Assembly (NCBI RefSeq): GCF_001512295.1 | Contig: NZ_LNUP01000002.1 | Span: forward strand, 1,056,263-1,120,262 | Length of the DNA stretch: 64,000 nt | DNA from: Pseudomonas sp. EpS/L25 | Lineage (GTDB): Bacteria > Pseudomonadota > Gammaproteobacteria > Pseudomonadales > Pseudomonadaceae | Direction of reading: 5' to 3' | Part shown: piece by piece, positions 35,125 to 48,418 of the stretch | Layout of the letters: the number at the start of each line of letters is the position of its first letter | How positions within the stretch are numbered: position 1 is the stretch's first letter | Notes under the pieces: model-generated | Seen by the model: only the letters and a program-made list of their open reading frames with translations | Databases searched by the model: none | What the model was told of the DNA's origin: nothing | Translations under genes and position numbers: made by a program

Positions 35125-37956
35125 ATGCACGAAAGTCAGATGCAGCAACTGTGGGACAGCGCTCACCTGTCCGGCGGCAACGCTGCCTACGTGGAAGAGC
35201 TCTATGAGCTGTTTCTGCACGATGCCAACGCAGTGCCGGAAGAATGGCGTACCTACTTCCAGAAGCTGCCCGCGGTAACCGGCAATTCGCCGGACGTCGC
35301 GCACTCCGCGATCCGCGACCACTTCGTCCTGCTGGGCAAGAACCAGCGGCGGGCGCAACCGGTATCGGCCGGTACCGTGAGCTCCGAACACGAGAAGAAG
35401 CAGGTCGAAGTGCTGCGGCTGATCCAGGCGTTCCGTCTGCAGGGCCACCAGGCCGCCCAGCTCGATCCGCTAGGCCTGTGGAAGCGTCAACCGCCTGCCG
35501 ATCTGTTGCTCAACCACTACGGCTTGACCGACGCCGACCTGGATACCACCTTCCGTACCGGTGAATTGTTCATCGGCAAAGAGGAGGCAACTCTCCGCGA
35601 AATCCGGGATGCGCTGCAAGAGACATATTGCCGCACGGTCGGTGCAGAGTTCATGCACATCGTCGATTCCGAAGAGCGCCGCTGGTTCCTCCAGCGCCTG
35701 GAAAGCGTCCGTGGCCGCCCGCAATATTCCGCCGAAGTCCGCACCCATCTGCTGGAGCGTCTGACCGCCGCCGAGGGCCTGGAGAAGTACCTGGGCACCA
35801 AATACCCGGGCACCAAGAGGTTCGGTCTGGAAGGCGGCGAGAGCCTGATCCCGCTGATCGACGAGATCATTCAGCGTTCCGGCTCCTATGGCGTGAAGGA
35901 ACTGGTGATCGGCATGGCCCACCGGGGTCGCCTGAACGTCCTGGTCAACACCCTGGGCAAGAACCCGCGCGACCTGTTCGACGAGTTCGAAGGCAAGAAG
36001 CTGGTCGAGCTGGGCTCCGGTGACGTGAAGTACCACCAGGGCTTCTCGTCCAACGTCATGACCCAGGGTGGCGAAGTCCATCTGGCGCTGGCGTTCAACC
36101 CCTCGCACCTGGAGATCGTCTCTCCGGTGGTGGAAGGCTCGGTACGTGCCCGCCAGGATCGCCGCGGCGATCGCTCCGGCGACAAGGTCATACCCGTGGC
36201 CATCCACGGCGACGCCGCCTTCGCTGGCCAGGGCGTGGTCATGGAAACCTTCCAGATGTCGCAGACCCGGGCCTACAAGACCGGCGGCACCCTGCACATC
36301 GTCATCAACAACCAGGTGGGCTTCACCACCAACCGCCAGGAAGATGCGCGCTCCACCGAGTACGCCACCGACGTCGCCAAGATGATCCAGGCGCCGATCT
36401 TCCATGTGAACGGCGACGATCCCGAGGCGGTGCTGTTCGTTACCCAGCTGGCGGTCGACTACCGCATGCAGTTCAAGCGTGACATCGTCATCGACCTGGT
36501 CTGCTACCGCCGTCGTGGCCACAACGAGGCCGACGAGCCGAGCGGCACCCAGCCGCTGATGTACCAGCAGATCGCCAAGCAGCGCACCACTCGCGATCTC
36601 TACGCCGATGCCCTGACCCAGGCCGGCGTGGTCAGTGCCGAGCAGGTCCAGGCGCAATTCGAAGCCTACCGCGGCGCCCTCGACGAGGGTCGTCACGTGG
36701 TGGCCAGCCTGGTCAAGGAACCCAATCGCGACCTGTTCGTCGACTGGAAACCCTACCTGGGCCATGCCTGGACCGCGCGTCACGACACCGGCTTCGACCT
36801 GAAGACCCTGCAGGAACTGGCCAACAAGTTGCTGGAGACCCCCGAGGGTTTCGTCATCCAGCGCCAGGTCGGCAAGATCTATGAGGATCGGCAGAAGATG
36901 ACCGCCGGCGGCTTGCCGCTGAACTGGGGCTTCGCCGAAACCATGGCCTACGCCACCCTGCTGCACGAAGGCCATCCGATCCGCATCACCGGTCAGGACG
37001 TCGGTCGTGGCACCTTCTCCCACCGCCATGCGGTGCTGCACAACCAGAAGGATGCCGTGCCCTACGTGCCCTTGCAGCATCTGGCGGAAAACCAGCCGTC
37101 GTTCGAGATCTACGACTCCTTCCTCTCCGAGGAAGCGGTGCTCGGCTTCGAATACGGCTACGCCACCACTACGCCCAATGCGCTGGTGGTCTGGGAAGCC
37201 CAGTTCGGTGATTTCGCCAACGGTGCCCAGGTCGTCATCGACCAGTTCATCACCAGCGGCGAGATCAAGTGGGGTCGTCTCTGCGGCCTGACCATGCTGC
37301 TGCCCCATGGCTACGAAGGCCAGGGGCCGGAGCACTCCTCGGCCCGTCTGGAGCGTTACCTGCAGCTGTGCGCCGAGCAGAACATCCAGGTCTGCGTACC
37401 GACCACTCCGGCGCAGATCTACCATCTGCTGCGTCGCCAGGTGATCCGCCCGCTGCGCAAGCCGCTGGTGGTGCTCACGCCCAAGTCGCTGCTGCGCCAC
37501 AAGCTGGCCATCTCGACCCTGGAAGACCTGGCCCACGGCTCCTTCCAGACCGTGATCAACGAGCTGGACCCCATCGATGCCCAGCAGGTCAAGCGCCTGG
37601 TGCTGTGCAGCGGCAAGGTCTACTACGACCTGCTGGAGAAGCGCCGCAGCGAGAATCGCCAGGACATCGCCATCGTCCGTCTGGAGCAGCTCTATCCGTT
37701 CCCGGAAGACGACCTGGCCGAGGTGCTGGCCGGCTACCCGAATCTGGAGCGTGTGGTCTGGTGCCAGGAAGAGCCGATGAACCAGGGCGCCTGGTACTGC
37801 AGCCAGCATCACATGCGCCGCGCCGTGTCCGGTTACAAGCAGGGCCTGGGTCTGGAATACGCCGGTCGCGATGCGTCCGCCGCTCCGGCCTGCGGCTATG
37901 CCTCCATGCACGCCGAGCAGCAGGAAAAACTGCTGCAAGATGCGTTCTCCGTTTGA
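35125..37956 (+). CDS. sucA: 2-oxoglutarate dehydrogenase E1
   Basis: Thiamine-diphosphate E1 subunit of the 2-oxoglutarate dehydrogenase complex, 943 residues. The N-terminal SucB-binding segment is MHESQMQQLWDSAHLSGGNAA in outline. ThDP and substrate residues lie in GMAHRGRLNVLVN, HGDAAFAGQGVV and NNQVGFTT. The C-terminal part has GQDVGRGTFSHRHAVLHNQ and LPHGYEGQGPEHSSARLERY. It is followed by sucB and lpdG, giving the full complex. Confidence 0.98.
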   Translation: MHESQMQQLWDSAHLSGGNAAYVEELYELFLHDANAVPEEWRTYFQKLPAVTGNSPDVAHSAIRDHFVLLGKNQRRAQPVSAGTVSSEHEKKQVEVLRLIQAFRLQGHQAAQLDPLGLWKRQPPADLLLNHYGLTDADLDTTFRTGELFIGKEEATLREIRDALQETYCRTVGAEFMHIVDSEERRWFLQRLESVRGRPQYSAEVRTHLLERLTAAEGLEKYLGTKYPGTKRFGLEGGESLIPLIDEIIQRSGSYGVKELVIGMAHRGRLNVLVNTLGKNPRDLFDEFEGKKLVELGSGDVKYHQGFSSNVMTQGGEVHLALAFNPSHLEIVSPVVEGSVRARQDRRGDRSGDKVIPVAIHGDAAFAGQGVVMETFQMSQTRAYKTGGTLHIVINNQVGFTTNRQEDARSTEYATDVAKMIQAPIFHVNGDDPEAVLFVTQLAVDYRMQFKRDIVIDLVCYRRRGHNEADEPSGTQPLMYQQIAKQRTTRDLYADALTQAGVVSAEQVQAQFEAYRGALDEGRHVVASLVKEPNRDLFVDWKPYLGHAWTARHDTGFDLKTLQELANKLLETPEGFVIQRQVGKIYEDRQKMTAGGLPLNWGFAETMAYATLLHEGHPIRITGQDVGRGTFSHRHAVLHNQKDAVPYVPLQHLAENQPSFEIYDSFLSEEAVLGFEYGYATTTPNALVVWEAQFGDFANGAQVVIDQFITSGEIKWGRLCGLTMLLPHGYEGQGPEHSSARLERYLQLCAEQNIQVCVPTTPAQIYHLLRRQVIRPLRKPLVVLTPKSLLRHKLAISTLEDLAHGSFQTVINELDPIDAQQVKRLVLCSGKVYYDLLEKRRSENRQDIAIVRLEQLYPFPEDDLAEVLAGYPNLERVVWCQEEPMNQGAWYCSQHHMRRAVSGYKQGLGLEYAGRDASAAPACGYASMHAEQQEKLLQDAFSV

Positions 37957-37998
37957 TTCGCCACGCGACTACTAGAGATCACTAAGGAAATTCATAGA

Positions 37999-39219
37999 AT
38001 GGCTATCGAGATCAAAGCCCCTACCTTCCCGGAATCGGTCGCTGACGGCACCGTCGCCACCTGGCACAAGAAGCCCGGTGAAGCGGTCAAGCGTGACGAA
38101 CTGCTGGTCGACATCGAAACCGACAAGGTCGTGCTGGAAGTCGTGGCACCTGCCGACGGCGTCCTGGCCGAGGTCATCAAGAACGAAGGCGACACCGTGC
38201 TGAGCGAAGAAGTCATCGCTCGCGTGGAAGAGGGCGCTACCGCGGCCGCACCGGCTGCCCAGCCGGCTGCTGCCAGTGCCCCTGCCGCTGCACCCGCTGC
38301 CGCCGGTAGCGACGAGGACCCGATCCTGGCTCCCGCCGCACGCAAGATCGCCGAAGAGAACGGTATCGATCCGGCTACCCTGGTCGGGACCGGCAAGGGC
38401 GGTCGCGTCACCAAGGAAGACGCCGTCGCTGCCGTCGAAGCCAAGAAATCCGGCGCCGCCGCTCCGGCTGCCAAGCCGGCCGCTGCCGCCGCTCCGGTGG
38501 TGACCGCCGCTGGCGACCGTACCGAGAAGCGCGTGCCCATGACCCGCCTGCGGGCCAAGGTCGCCGAGCGCCTGGTCGAAGCCCAGTCCAGCATGGCCAT
38601 GCTGACGACCTTCAACGAGGTCAACATGAAGCCGATCATGGACCTGCGCTCCAAGTACAAGGACCTGTTCGAGAAGAAGCACAATGGCGTGCGCCTGGGC
38701 TTCATGTCCTTCTTCGTCAAGGCCGCCACCGAGGCGCTCAAGCGTCAGCCGGGCGTCAATGCGTCCATCGATGGCAACGACATCGTCTATCACGGCTACC
38801 AGGACATCGGCGTCGCCGTGTCCAGCGATCGTGGCCTGGTGGTTCCGGTCCTGCGCAACGCCGAGTTCATGAGCCTGGCGGAAGTGGAAGGCACCATCGC
38901 CGAGTTCGGCAAGAAGGCCAAGGCCGGCAAGCTGACCCTGGAAGACATGCAGGGTGGTACCTTCACCATCTCCAACGGTGGTGTCTTCGGTTCGCTGCTG
39001 TCCACCCCCATCGTCAACCCGCCGCAGACCGCGATCCTGGGCATGCACAAGATCCAGGAGCGTCCGATGGCGGTGAACGGCCAGGTAGTGATCCTGCCGA
39101 TGATGTATCTTGCGCTGTCCTACGACCATCGCCTGATCGATGGCAAGGAAGCCGTGACCTTCCTGGTCACCATGAAGGACCTGCTGGAAGATCCGGCGCG
39201 TCTGCTGCTGGACATCTGA
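37999..39219 (+). CDS. sucB: 2-oxoglutarate dehydrogenase E2 (dihydrolipoyl succinyltransferase)
   Basis: E2 core of 406 residues. It has an N-terminal lipoyl domain with the lipoylated Lys in ETDKVVLEV (residue 43), an Ala/Pro linker, a peripheral-subunit-binding domain ([15 protein letters not shown] near 110-145), a second Ala-rich linker, and the catalytic domain ending in [15 protein letters not shown] with its active His. One lipoyl domain, as usual for this enzyme. Confidence 0.98.
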   Translation: MAIEIKAPTFPESVADGTVATWHKKPGEAVKRDELLVDIETDKVVLEVVAPADGVLAEVIKNEGDTVLSEEVIARVEEGATAAAPAAQPAAASAPAAAPAAAGSDEDPILAPAARKIAEENGIDPATLVGTGKGGRVTKEDAVAAVEAKKSGAAAPAAKPAAAAAPVVTAAGDRTEKRVPMTRLRAKVAERLVEAQSSMAMLTTFNEVNMKPIMDLRSKYKDLFEKKHNGVRLGFMSFFVKAATEALKRQPGVNASIDGNDIVYHGYQDIGVAVSSDRGLVVPVLRNAEFMSLAEVEGTIAEFGKKAKAGKLTLEDMQGGTFTISNGGVFGSLLSTPIVNPPQTAILGMHKIQERPMAVNGQVVILPMMYLALSYDHRLIDGKEAVTFLVTMKDLLEDPARLLLDI

Positions 39220-39295
39220 TCCGGCTCTCGCGGTGCGGGGCAGGGGCCACGCACCGCTCCAGTTTTCATGCCTGAAGCTGCTCCAAGGGGATTAG

Positions 39296-40735
<1,440 letters not shown>

Positions 40736-40918
40736 GAGATTGACAGAACCACGGGGTGGCCGACCGCCGTTGAGCCTTAGGGCTCTACCGCTGGAAGGCG
40801 CCTCGGACTCTTGCCAGGCAGGGGTCACAGGTGGCGCGGTGCCCGCGACCGTCCGGAGGACGGCTCGGAGAACGCACAGCGTCGAATGCGCAATACCCAA
40901 CGAAGACGGTAGACAAGC

Positions 40919-42972
<2,054 letters not shown>

Positions 42973-42990
42973 GCCTGACTGACTGGAAAG

Positions 42991-43015
42991 AGGCCGCCTT
43001 CGGGCGGCCTTTTTC
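42991..43015 (+). terminator. Rho-independent terminator of sucCD
   Basis: AGGCCGCC and GGCGGCCT pair around TTCG and are followed by TTTTTCG. Confidence 0.92.
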
Positions 43016-43032
43016 GTTGTGGACCGCCTTAG

Positions 43033-43275
43033 CGCCTGTTCGAAATCTGCTGCGTGTCGGCCAAACCGCTTTGAAATGGCCTGGGCCGCCAGCCCGGCCT
43101 GGGCGGCCCCGTCGCAATGCTCATTTACCACTCGTAAACCCGAGCGCGGGTCCGATCCGCTTCCTTAGCCCTTTGATTCGCTGGCGCTCACCCTACGGGC
43201 CAGCCGTTGGCTGTTACTCCCATTGGTCGTTGCGCCTGGTTTGGCTCTAGCTCGCGAGACTTTGCACAGGCTCTT
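43033..43275 (-). repeat. Intergenic mobile-like repeat, copy A (long form)
   Basis: Occupies most of the sucD-brnQ gap. The ends CTGTTCGAAATCT and AGACTTTGCACAG are imperfect inverted repeats. Next to them are the family landmarks GCTGCGTGTCGGCCAAACCG and, at the other end, GGTTTGGCTCTAGCTCGCGA. The interior is shared with copy B, including the tract CGCTGGCGCTCACCCTACGG. CTTA flanks both ends. Orientation is given relative to copies C and D, which read the other way. The remaining bases to brnQ (43276-43422) hold nothing clear. Confidence 0.85.
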
Positions 43276-43422
43276 ACGCCTCATCGCCTGCCAGCTGCCT
43301 TTTCGCCGCTAATTCGTTAGGATGACAACCTTTCCGCTCCAACGGCCACGCCGTGGCTCTACCAAGACCTGCTCCCACGAGGGCGGGCTGCCTCGTTTTC
43401 CTCATTGCTGGTACTGCCTTCC

Positions 43423-44766
43423 ATGAAAGCTTTGCAAAGCCGGGACGTCCTGGCCCTTGGATTCATGACGTTCGCGTTGTTCGTCGGCGCGGGCAACATC
43501 ATCTTTCCCCCGATCGTCGGCCTGCAGGCCGGTGAGCATGTCTGGAGCGCAGCCCTGGGCTTCCTGCTGACCGCGGTCGGTCTGCCGGTGCTGACCCTGA
43601 TCGCCCTGGCGCGAGTCGGCGGCGGCATGGATGCCCTGAGCAAGCCCCTCGGCCGCACGGCGGCCCGGGCGCTGGCCATCGTCTGCTATCTCTCGGTAGG
43701 ACCGCTGTTCGCCACGCCGCGGACCGCGACCGTGTCCTTCGAGGTCGGCGTCGCGCCGCTGCTGGGCAACGGCCCGGTCCCGCTGTTCCTGTACAGCCTG
43801 GCCTACTTCCTGGTGGTGCTGCTGGTGTCTCTTTATCCGGGGCGACTGCTCGATACGGTGGGACGTTTCCTCGGGCCACTGAAGATCCTGGCGCTGGCGG
43901 TGCTGGGCGGTGCAGCGCTGTTCTGGCCGGCCGGCGGCCCGGCAACCGCGGCGCCCGAATACGCGTCGCGCGCGCTGTCCCAGGGGTTCGTCAACGGCTA
44001 CCTGACCATGGATACCCTCGGCGCCCTGGTATTCGGCATCGTCATCGTCAACGCCATCCGCGCCCGGGGCGTGACCGCGCCCGAGCTGCTGACGCGCTAC
44101 ACTGTCATCGCCGGGCTGATCGCCGGGGTAGGCCTGGTACTGGTCTATCTGAGCCTGTTCCAGCTCGGCGCTGGCAGTGGCGCCCTGGTGCCGCACGCCG
44201 GCAATGGGGCCGAGGTCCTGCATGCCTATGTGCAGCACACCTTCGGCAGCGTCGGTAGTGACTTCCTCGCGGTGCTGATCACCCTGGCCTGCCTGGTGAC
44301 GGCGGTGGGCCTGACCTGTGCCTGTGCGGAGTTCTTCAGTGAGTTCCTGCCGTTCAGCTATCGCAGCCTGGTGGTCCTGCTGGCCGCCTTCTCGCTGCTG
44401 GTGTCCAACCTGGGCCTCACCCAGCTGATCCAGGTCTCGGTACCCATCCTCACCGCCATCTATCCGCCCTGTATCGCCCTGGTGGTGCTGAGCTTCTTCA
44501 GCGCACGCTGGGTGGCGCCCGGGCGCATCATCGGTCCGGTACTGCTGGTGGCCCTGGCCTTCGGTATCCTCGATGGCCTGCAGGCCGCACACCTGACGGT
44601 GCCCTATCTGAATGCCGCGGTACTCTGGCTCCCCCTGGCCGACTCGGGGCTGGGCTGGCTGTTGCCAGCGGCAGGGGTAGGGCTCGTCGCCCTGGTTCTG
44701 GAAAGCCTGAGAAGCAAGGGGCCGGTGGAAGAGCCGGAAGTCGAGGGGCGCCCCTCGCGCTCCTGA
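43423..44766 (+). CDS. brnQ: Branched-chain amino-acid transporter BrnQ
   Basis: LIV-II family sodium-coupled importer of 447 residues with about 12 membrane helices. The N-terminus [21 protein letters not shown] and the following GLQAGEHVW are family signatures. The start is placed at the ATG at 43423, though no good ribosome-binding site is seen and a TTG six codons earlier is possible. It lies directly after repeat A and is closed by its own terminator. Confidence 0.92.
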   Translation: MKALQSRDVLALGFMTFALFVGAGNIIFPPIVGLQAGEHVWSAALGFLLTAVGLPVLTLIALARVGGGMDALSKPLGRTAARALAIVCYLSVGPLFATPRTATVSFEVGVAPLLGNGPVPLFLYSLAYFLVVLLVSLYPGRLLDTVGRFLGPLKILALAVLGGAALFWPAGGPATAAPEYASRALSQGFVNGYLTMDTLGALVFGIVIVNAIRARGVTAPELLTRYTVIAGLIAGVGLVLVYLSLFQLGAGSGALVPHAGNGAEVLHAYVQHTFGSVGSDFLAVLITLACLVTAVGLTCACAEFFSEFLPFSYRSLVVLLAAFSLLVSNLGLTQLIQVSVPILTAIYPPCIALVVLSFFSARWVAPGRIIGPVLLVALAFGILDGLQAAHLTVPYLNAAVLWLPLADSGLGWLLPAAGVGLVALVLESLRSKGPVEEPEVEGRPSRS

Positions 44767-44780
44767 TTCCGGCTAGACAC

Positions 44781-44808
44781 AAAAAAGCCCGCAACAGCGG
44801 GCTTTTTT
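44781..44808. terminator. Bidirectional terminator between brnQ and the small lipoprotein
   Basis: AAAAAAGCCCGC and GCGGGCTTTTTT form a perfect 12-bp stem around AACA. With A and T runs on both sides it can serve brnQ and the convergent lipoprotein gene. Confidence 0.94.
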
Positions 44809-44822
44809 CGTATCCGATCAGC

Positions 44823-45104
44823 TTACGGCTTGGGCTGGGTAGCCGGCGCGGTGCTGTTGGTGGTGCCGGTGGCCGGATTGACCGAGGTGGCTTCGCCTTT
44901 GGATTGCTCCTTGGCGGCCTCGTTGGCGGCTTCGTTGCGCTGCTCGGCAGCCTTGTTGCTCTGCTCAGCGGCTTTGTTCAGGTTTTCCTGGGCTTTCTGT
45001 TCGGTCTTGGCAGCATCCTGAGCCTTGTTTTCGGAAGGCTTGTCACAGGCGGCGAGGCCGAAGGCGGCAGTGAACAGCAGGGCAATAGCGAAGGGCTTTT
45101 TCAT
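44823..45104 (-). CDS. Small Ala/Glu/Lys-rich lipoprotein, unknown function
   Basis: Lipoprotein of 93 residues. The signal peptide MKKPFAIALLFTAAFGLAAC ends in the lipobox LAAC. A highly charged helix (about 25-70) is built from short repeats such as NKAAEQSNKAAEQRNEAANE, followed by a Thr/Pro tail. This pattern suggests an extended helix in the periplasm, as in Lpp-like proteins, but it has no recognisable domain. A GGAG site lies about eight bases before the ATG. Unknown function. Confidence 0.8.
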   Translation of the reverse strand: MKKPFAIALLFTAAFGLAACDKPSENKAQDAAKTEQKAQENLNKAAEQSNKAAEQRNEAANEAAKEQSKGEATSVNPATGTTNSTAPATQPKP

Positions 45105-45276
45105 GTGTTTTCTCCTTATAGAACTACACGACAGCCCGTTCGAGCGCCGGGTCAAAAGTTAAGTTCCTCGCCTTGTCGCTTTGATCCGCAGAATTACGCG
45201 CGGCTTCACTAACGAAGGCAGGCGTCTACCTGGGGCTTCACGGCGTAGAGAGCGCCTTCGGCCTGGGTCCGACGCC

Positions 45277-46050
45277 TCACTGGCTCGTCGGTAGCAGCCC
45301 CTGGCCAAGGCTGAACGTCTTGACCTGCAAGCGGCAGCCGCCGCCACCCTCCCGGGGCTCGCCCAGCAGCGGAATGTCGGTCAGATAGTTGCCGGCGCCA
45401 TCGATGGTGCAGCCCGCTACATCGGCCGGCGCTTCGCTGAAGCCCCACTTCAGGCCGCCGGACCACATGCAGACTTCCTGGCGCTCGTTCCGCCAGCGGG
45501 TACAGGGCTGCCCCTGGACCTCGGCTTCACCCAGCAAGGTCCAGCCAGCGGCCTGGTAGGTCAGCCGCGCCTGGTTACGGGTGCTGTCGTCGATGGCTTC
45601 GTAAAGACCATCCTTGTCCTCGATCTCGTCCTGGTCCTCGTGCGCTTCCAGCGTGATCAGGCAGGTGCTGCGGTCGTCGTCGCTAGTGGTGCCGAAGGTC
45701 CACTGGATCTGGCGCGCGACCTGGCGGCGGGCATCGATGGCAATGTCGACCTGGCCCTTGCCGAGCTTGGCTTCCTCATCAGCGGACAGTGCCCGAGTGG
45801 GCCAGCCGGCGCCCTGGCAGGCTTCGAGCTTCGCCCGATAGTTCTTGAGCACCATGTTTTCACCATTGGGAAGCGATTCCCAGGTGAGGACGACATGGAG
45901 AGCGGGCAGGGCGCTGATGGCGGCGTTGTTCGCCTGGGGCGCTTCGGCGGCTCGGGGAGCGGTCTTGGCTGGCTCCGCGGGCGGGTCGCAGGCCACCAGG
46001 GCCAGGGTGGTCGCGAGAAGCAGGGTGGTGGGCACGGAAGGCTGCGGCAT
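45277..46050 (-). CDS. Predicted lipoprotein, unknown function
   Basis: Protein of 257 residues with a lipobox (LVAC, Cys near residue 21). The mature part holds five further cysteines spread through the chain. I recognise no family. Its architecture suggests a periplasmic lipoprotein with a globular domain stabilised by disulfides. It is preceded by a 265-base gap that carries the divergent htpG promoter. Flanking 45105-45276 holds nothing clear. Confidence 0.7.
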   Translation of the reverse strand: MPQPSVPTTLLLATTLALVACDPPAEPAKTAPRAAEAPQANNAAISALPALHVVLTWESLPNGENMVLKNYRAKLEACQGAGWPTRALSADEEAKLGKGQVDIAIDARRQVARQIQWTFGTTSDDDRSTCLITLEAHEDQDEIEDKDGLYEAIDDSTRNQARLTYQAAGWTLLGEAEVQGQPCTRWRNERQEVCMWSGGLKWGFSEAPADVAGCTIDGAGNYLTDIPLLGEPREGGGGCRLQVKTFSLGQGLLPTSQ

Positions 46051-46233
46051 GGTGGCTCCTGGGGCGGCTATCGAGCGGCACCATCGGCCGGTAGCCAGGC
46101 GAGCGCAATCGGTCAGATTCGCTATTGCCTTGCCGGGAAAGTTGGCTTATGCGCCGCTCGTGCGAGGCGCTGGACCCTTCGCGGCAGGAATGGGAAATGG
46201 GCCACGAACGGCAGCCTCCCGCCGGGCGCCAGG

Positions 46234-46261
46234 CTTGAAATACCGCTGGCAGCCCCCATCT
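46234..46261 (+). promoter_or_regulatory. Heat-shock (RpoH) promoter of htpG
   Basis: CTTGAAA (46234-46240) and CCCCATCT (46254-46261), 13 bases apart, match the sigma-32 consensus at every position. They lie 55 bases before the htpG ATG. The rest of 46051-46315 shows no other feature. Confidence 0.88.
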
Positions 46262-46315
46262 CCGTGACATCGCCAGACCCACTGGTGCGTATCTATCGAT
46301 AGCGGAGTTCGTAGC

Positions 46316-48220
46316 ATGAGTGTGGAGACTCAAAAGGAAACCCTAGGCTTCCAGACCGAGGTGAAGCAGCTGCTTCACCTGATGATTCATTCGCTGTATT
46401 CCAATAAGGAAATCTTCCTGCGCGAATTGATTTCCAACGCCTCCGATGCGGCCGACAAGCTCAGATTCGAGGCGCTGTCCAAGCCCGAACTGCTCGAAGG
46501 CGGGGATACGCTGAAGATTCGCCTGAGCTTCGACAAGGAGGCCGGCACGGTCACCCTCGAAGACAACGGCATCGGCATGAGCCGGGAAGAGGTCATCGCC
46601 CACCTCGGCACCATCGCCAAGTCCGGCACCGCCGACTTCCTGAAGAACCTCAGCGGCGACCAGAAGAAGGATTCCAACCTTATCGGCCAGTTCGGTGTGG
46701 GCTTCTACTCGGCCTTTATCGTCGCCGACCAGGTCGACGTCTACACCCGTCGCGCCGGCCAGCCCGCCAGTGAGGGCGTGCACTGGTCGTCCAAGGGTGA
46801 AGGGGAGTTCGAGGTGGCCACCATCGACAAGGCCGAGCGCGGTACCCGCATCGTGCTGCACCTCAAGCCCGAGGAAACCGAATTCGCCGACGGCTGGCGC
46901 CTGCGCAACGTGGTCAAGAAGTACTCCGACCACATCGGCCTGCCCATCGAGCTGCCCAAGGAGCACCACGGCAGCGACGAGGAGCAGCCGGCCGAGACCG
47001 AATGGGAGACCGTCAACCGCGCCAGCGCACTCTGGACCCGTCCGCGTACCGAACTCAAGGACGAGGACTATCAGGAGTTCTACAAGCACGTCGGTCATGA
47101 CTTCGAGAATCCCCTGACCTGGAGCCACAACAAGGTCGAGGGCAAGCTCGAGTACACCTCGCTGCTGTACGTGCCGGCCCGTGCGCCTTTCGATCTCTAC
47201 CAGCGCGAAGCGCCCAAGGGCCTCAAGCTCTATGTGCAGCGCGTCTTCATCATGGACCAGGCCGACCAGTTCCTGCCGCTGTACCTGAGATTCATCAAGG
47301 GTGTGGTGGACTCCAACGACCTGTCGCTGAACGTCTCCCGCGAGATCCTGCAGAAGGATCCGGTGATCGACTCCATGAAGTCGGCCCTGACCAAGCGCGT
47401 GCTGGACATGCTGGAGAAGCTGGCCAAGAGCGAGCCGGAGAAGTACCAGTCGTTCTGGGGCCACTTCGGCCAGGTGCTCAAGGAAGGTCCGGCGGAAGAC
47501 TTCGCCAATCGCGAGAAGATCGCCGGTCTGCTGCGCTTCGCCTCGACTCACAACAGCGATGATGCCCAGAACGTTTCCCTGGCCGACTACCTTGGCCGGA
47601 TGAAGGAAGGCCAGGACAAGATCTACTACCTGACCGGCGAGAGCCACGCCCAGATCAAGAACAGCCCGCACCTGGAAGTCTTCCGCAAGAAGGGTGTCGA
47701 GGTGCTGCTGCTGACTGATCGCATCGACGAATGGCTGATGAGCTACCTCACGGAATTCGACGGCAAGCACTTCGTCGATGTCGCCCGTGGCGATCTGGAT
47801 CTCGGCAAGCTGGATAGTGAAGAAGACAAGCAAGCCCAGGAAGAGGTCGCCAAGACCAAGGAAGGGTTGGTGGAACGCCTCAAGCAGGCCCTGGATGCCC
47901 AGGTCAGCGAGGTGCGTGTCTCCCATCGCCTGACCGACTCACCGGCGATCCTGGCCATCGGCGAGCAGGACCTCGGCCTGCAGATGCGCCGTATCCTGGA
48001 AGCCAGCGGCCAGAAGGCTCCGGATTCCAAGCCGATCTTCGAGATCAATCCGCAGCATCCGCTGATCGAGAAGCTCGATGGCGAGCCGGACGAGGAGCGT
48101 TTCGCCGACCTGTCGCACATCCTGTTCGATCAGGCTGCGCTGGCCGCGGGCGACAGCCTCAAGGACCCGGCCGCCTATGTCCGCCGGTTAAACAAACTGC
48201 TGGTGGAATTGTCCGCTTAA
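46316..48220 (+). CDS. htpG: Chaperone HtpG (bacterial Hsp90)
   Basis: ATP-dependent chaperone of 634 residues. The N-terminal GHKL ATPase has [15 protein letters not shown] near residue 32, DNGIGMS near 82 and [11 protein letters not shown] near 122. The middle domain includes [20 protein letters not shown] with the catalytic-loop Arg nearby (NVSRE). The C-terminal dimerisation domain follows. It sits behind a consensus heat-shock promoter. Confidence 0.98.
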   Translation: MSVETQKETLGFQTEVKQLLHLMIHSLYSNKEIFLRELISNASDAADKLRFEALSKPELLEGGDTLKIRLSFDKEAGTVTLEDNGIGMSREEVIAHLGTIAKSGTADFLKNLSGDQKKDSNLIGQFGVGFYSAFIVADQVDVYTRRAGQPASEGVHWSSKGEGEFEVATIDKAERGTRIVLHLKPEETEFADGWRLRNVVKKYSDHIGLPIELPKEHHGSDEEQPAETEWETVNRASALWTRPRTELKDEDYQEFYKHVGHDFENPLTWSHNKVEGKLEYTSLLYVPARAPFDLYQREAPKGLKLYVQRVFIMDQADQFLPLYLRFIKGVVDSNDLSLNVSREILQKDPVIDSMKSALTKRVLDMLEKLAKSEPEKYQSFWGHFGQVLKEGPAEDFANREKIAGLLRFASTHNSDDAQNVSLADYLGRMKEGQDKIYYLTGESHAQIKNSPHLEVFRKKGVEVLLLTDRIDEWLMSYLTEFDGKHFVDVARGDLDLGKLDSEEDKQAQEEVAKTKEGLVERLKQALDAQVSEVRVSHRLTDSPAILAIGEQDLGLQMRRILEASGQKAPDSKPIFEINPQHPLIEKLDGEPDEERFADLSHILFDQAALAAGDSLKDPAAYVRRLNKLLVELSA

Positions 48221-48226
48221 AGATGC

Positions 48227-48393
48227 AGAAGCCCGCTTAGGGCCTGTTCAAAGCCTCGCGAGCTAGAGACAAACAAGGCGAAAAGACCTGAGGAAGCGGA
48301 GTTTACGCAGGGTAAATGAGCATTCCGAAGGTCTTTTCAACGCCGTTTGGCCGACGCGCAGCAGGCTTTGAACAGGAGCTTAGGCGGGCTTCT
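48227..48393 (+). terminator. htpG terminator split by repeat copy C
   Basis: AGAAGCCCGC (48227-48236) and GCGGGCTTCT (48384-48393) are perfect complements followed by CTCTTTT, starting seven bases after the htpG stop. They would make a ten-bp stem with a TTAG loop if the 143 bases between were absent. Those 143 bases are repeat copy C plus a second TTAG. With the insert, the hairpin loop is very large, though the insert can itself fold. Confidence 0.8.
48241..48379 (+). repeat. Intergenic mobile-like repeat, copy C (short form)
   Basis: Begins GGCCTGTTCAAAGCCTCGCG and ends with the perfect inverse AGGCTTTGAACAG. After the left arm come GAGCTAGAGACAAACAAGG; before the right arm come CAACGCCGTTTGGCCGACGC. 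It is bracketed by TTAG at 48237-48240 and 48380-48383. It contains a short open frame (MSIPKVFSTPFGRRAA) seen also in copy D, but this follows from the repeat sequence and is not evidence for a protein. Confidence 0.88.
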
Positions 48394-48418
48394 CTCTTTT
48401 CATCCTCTGGAGGACCCC

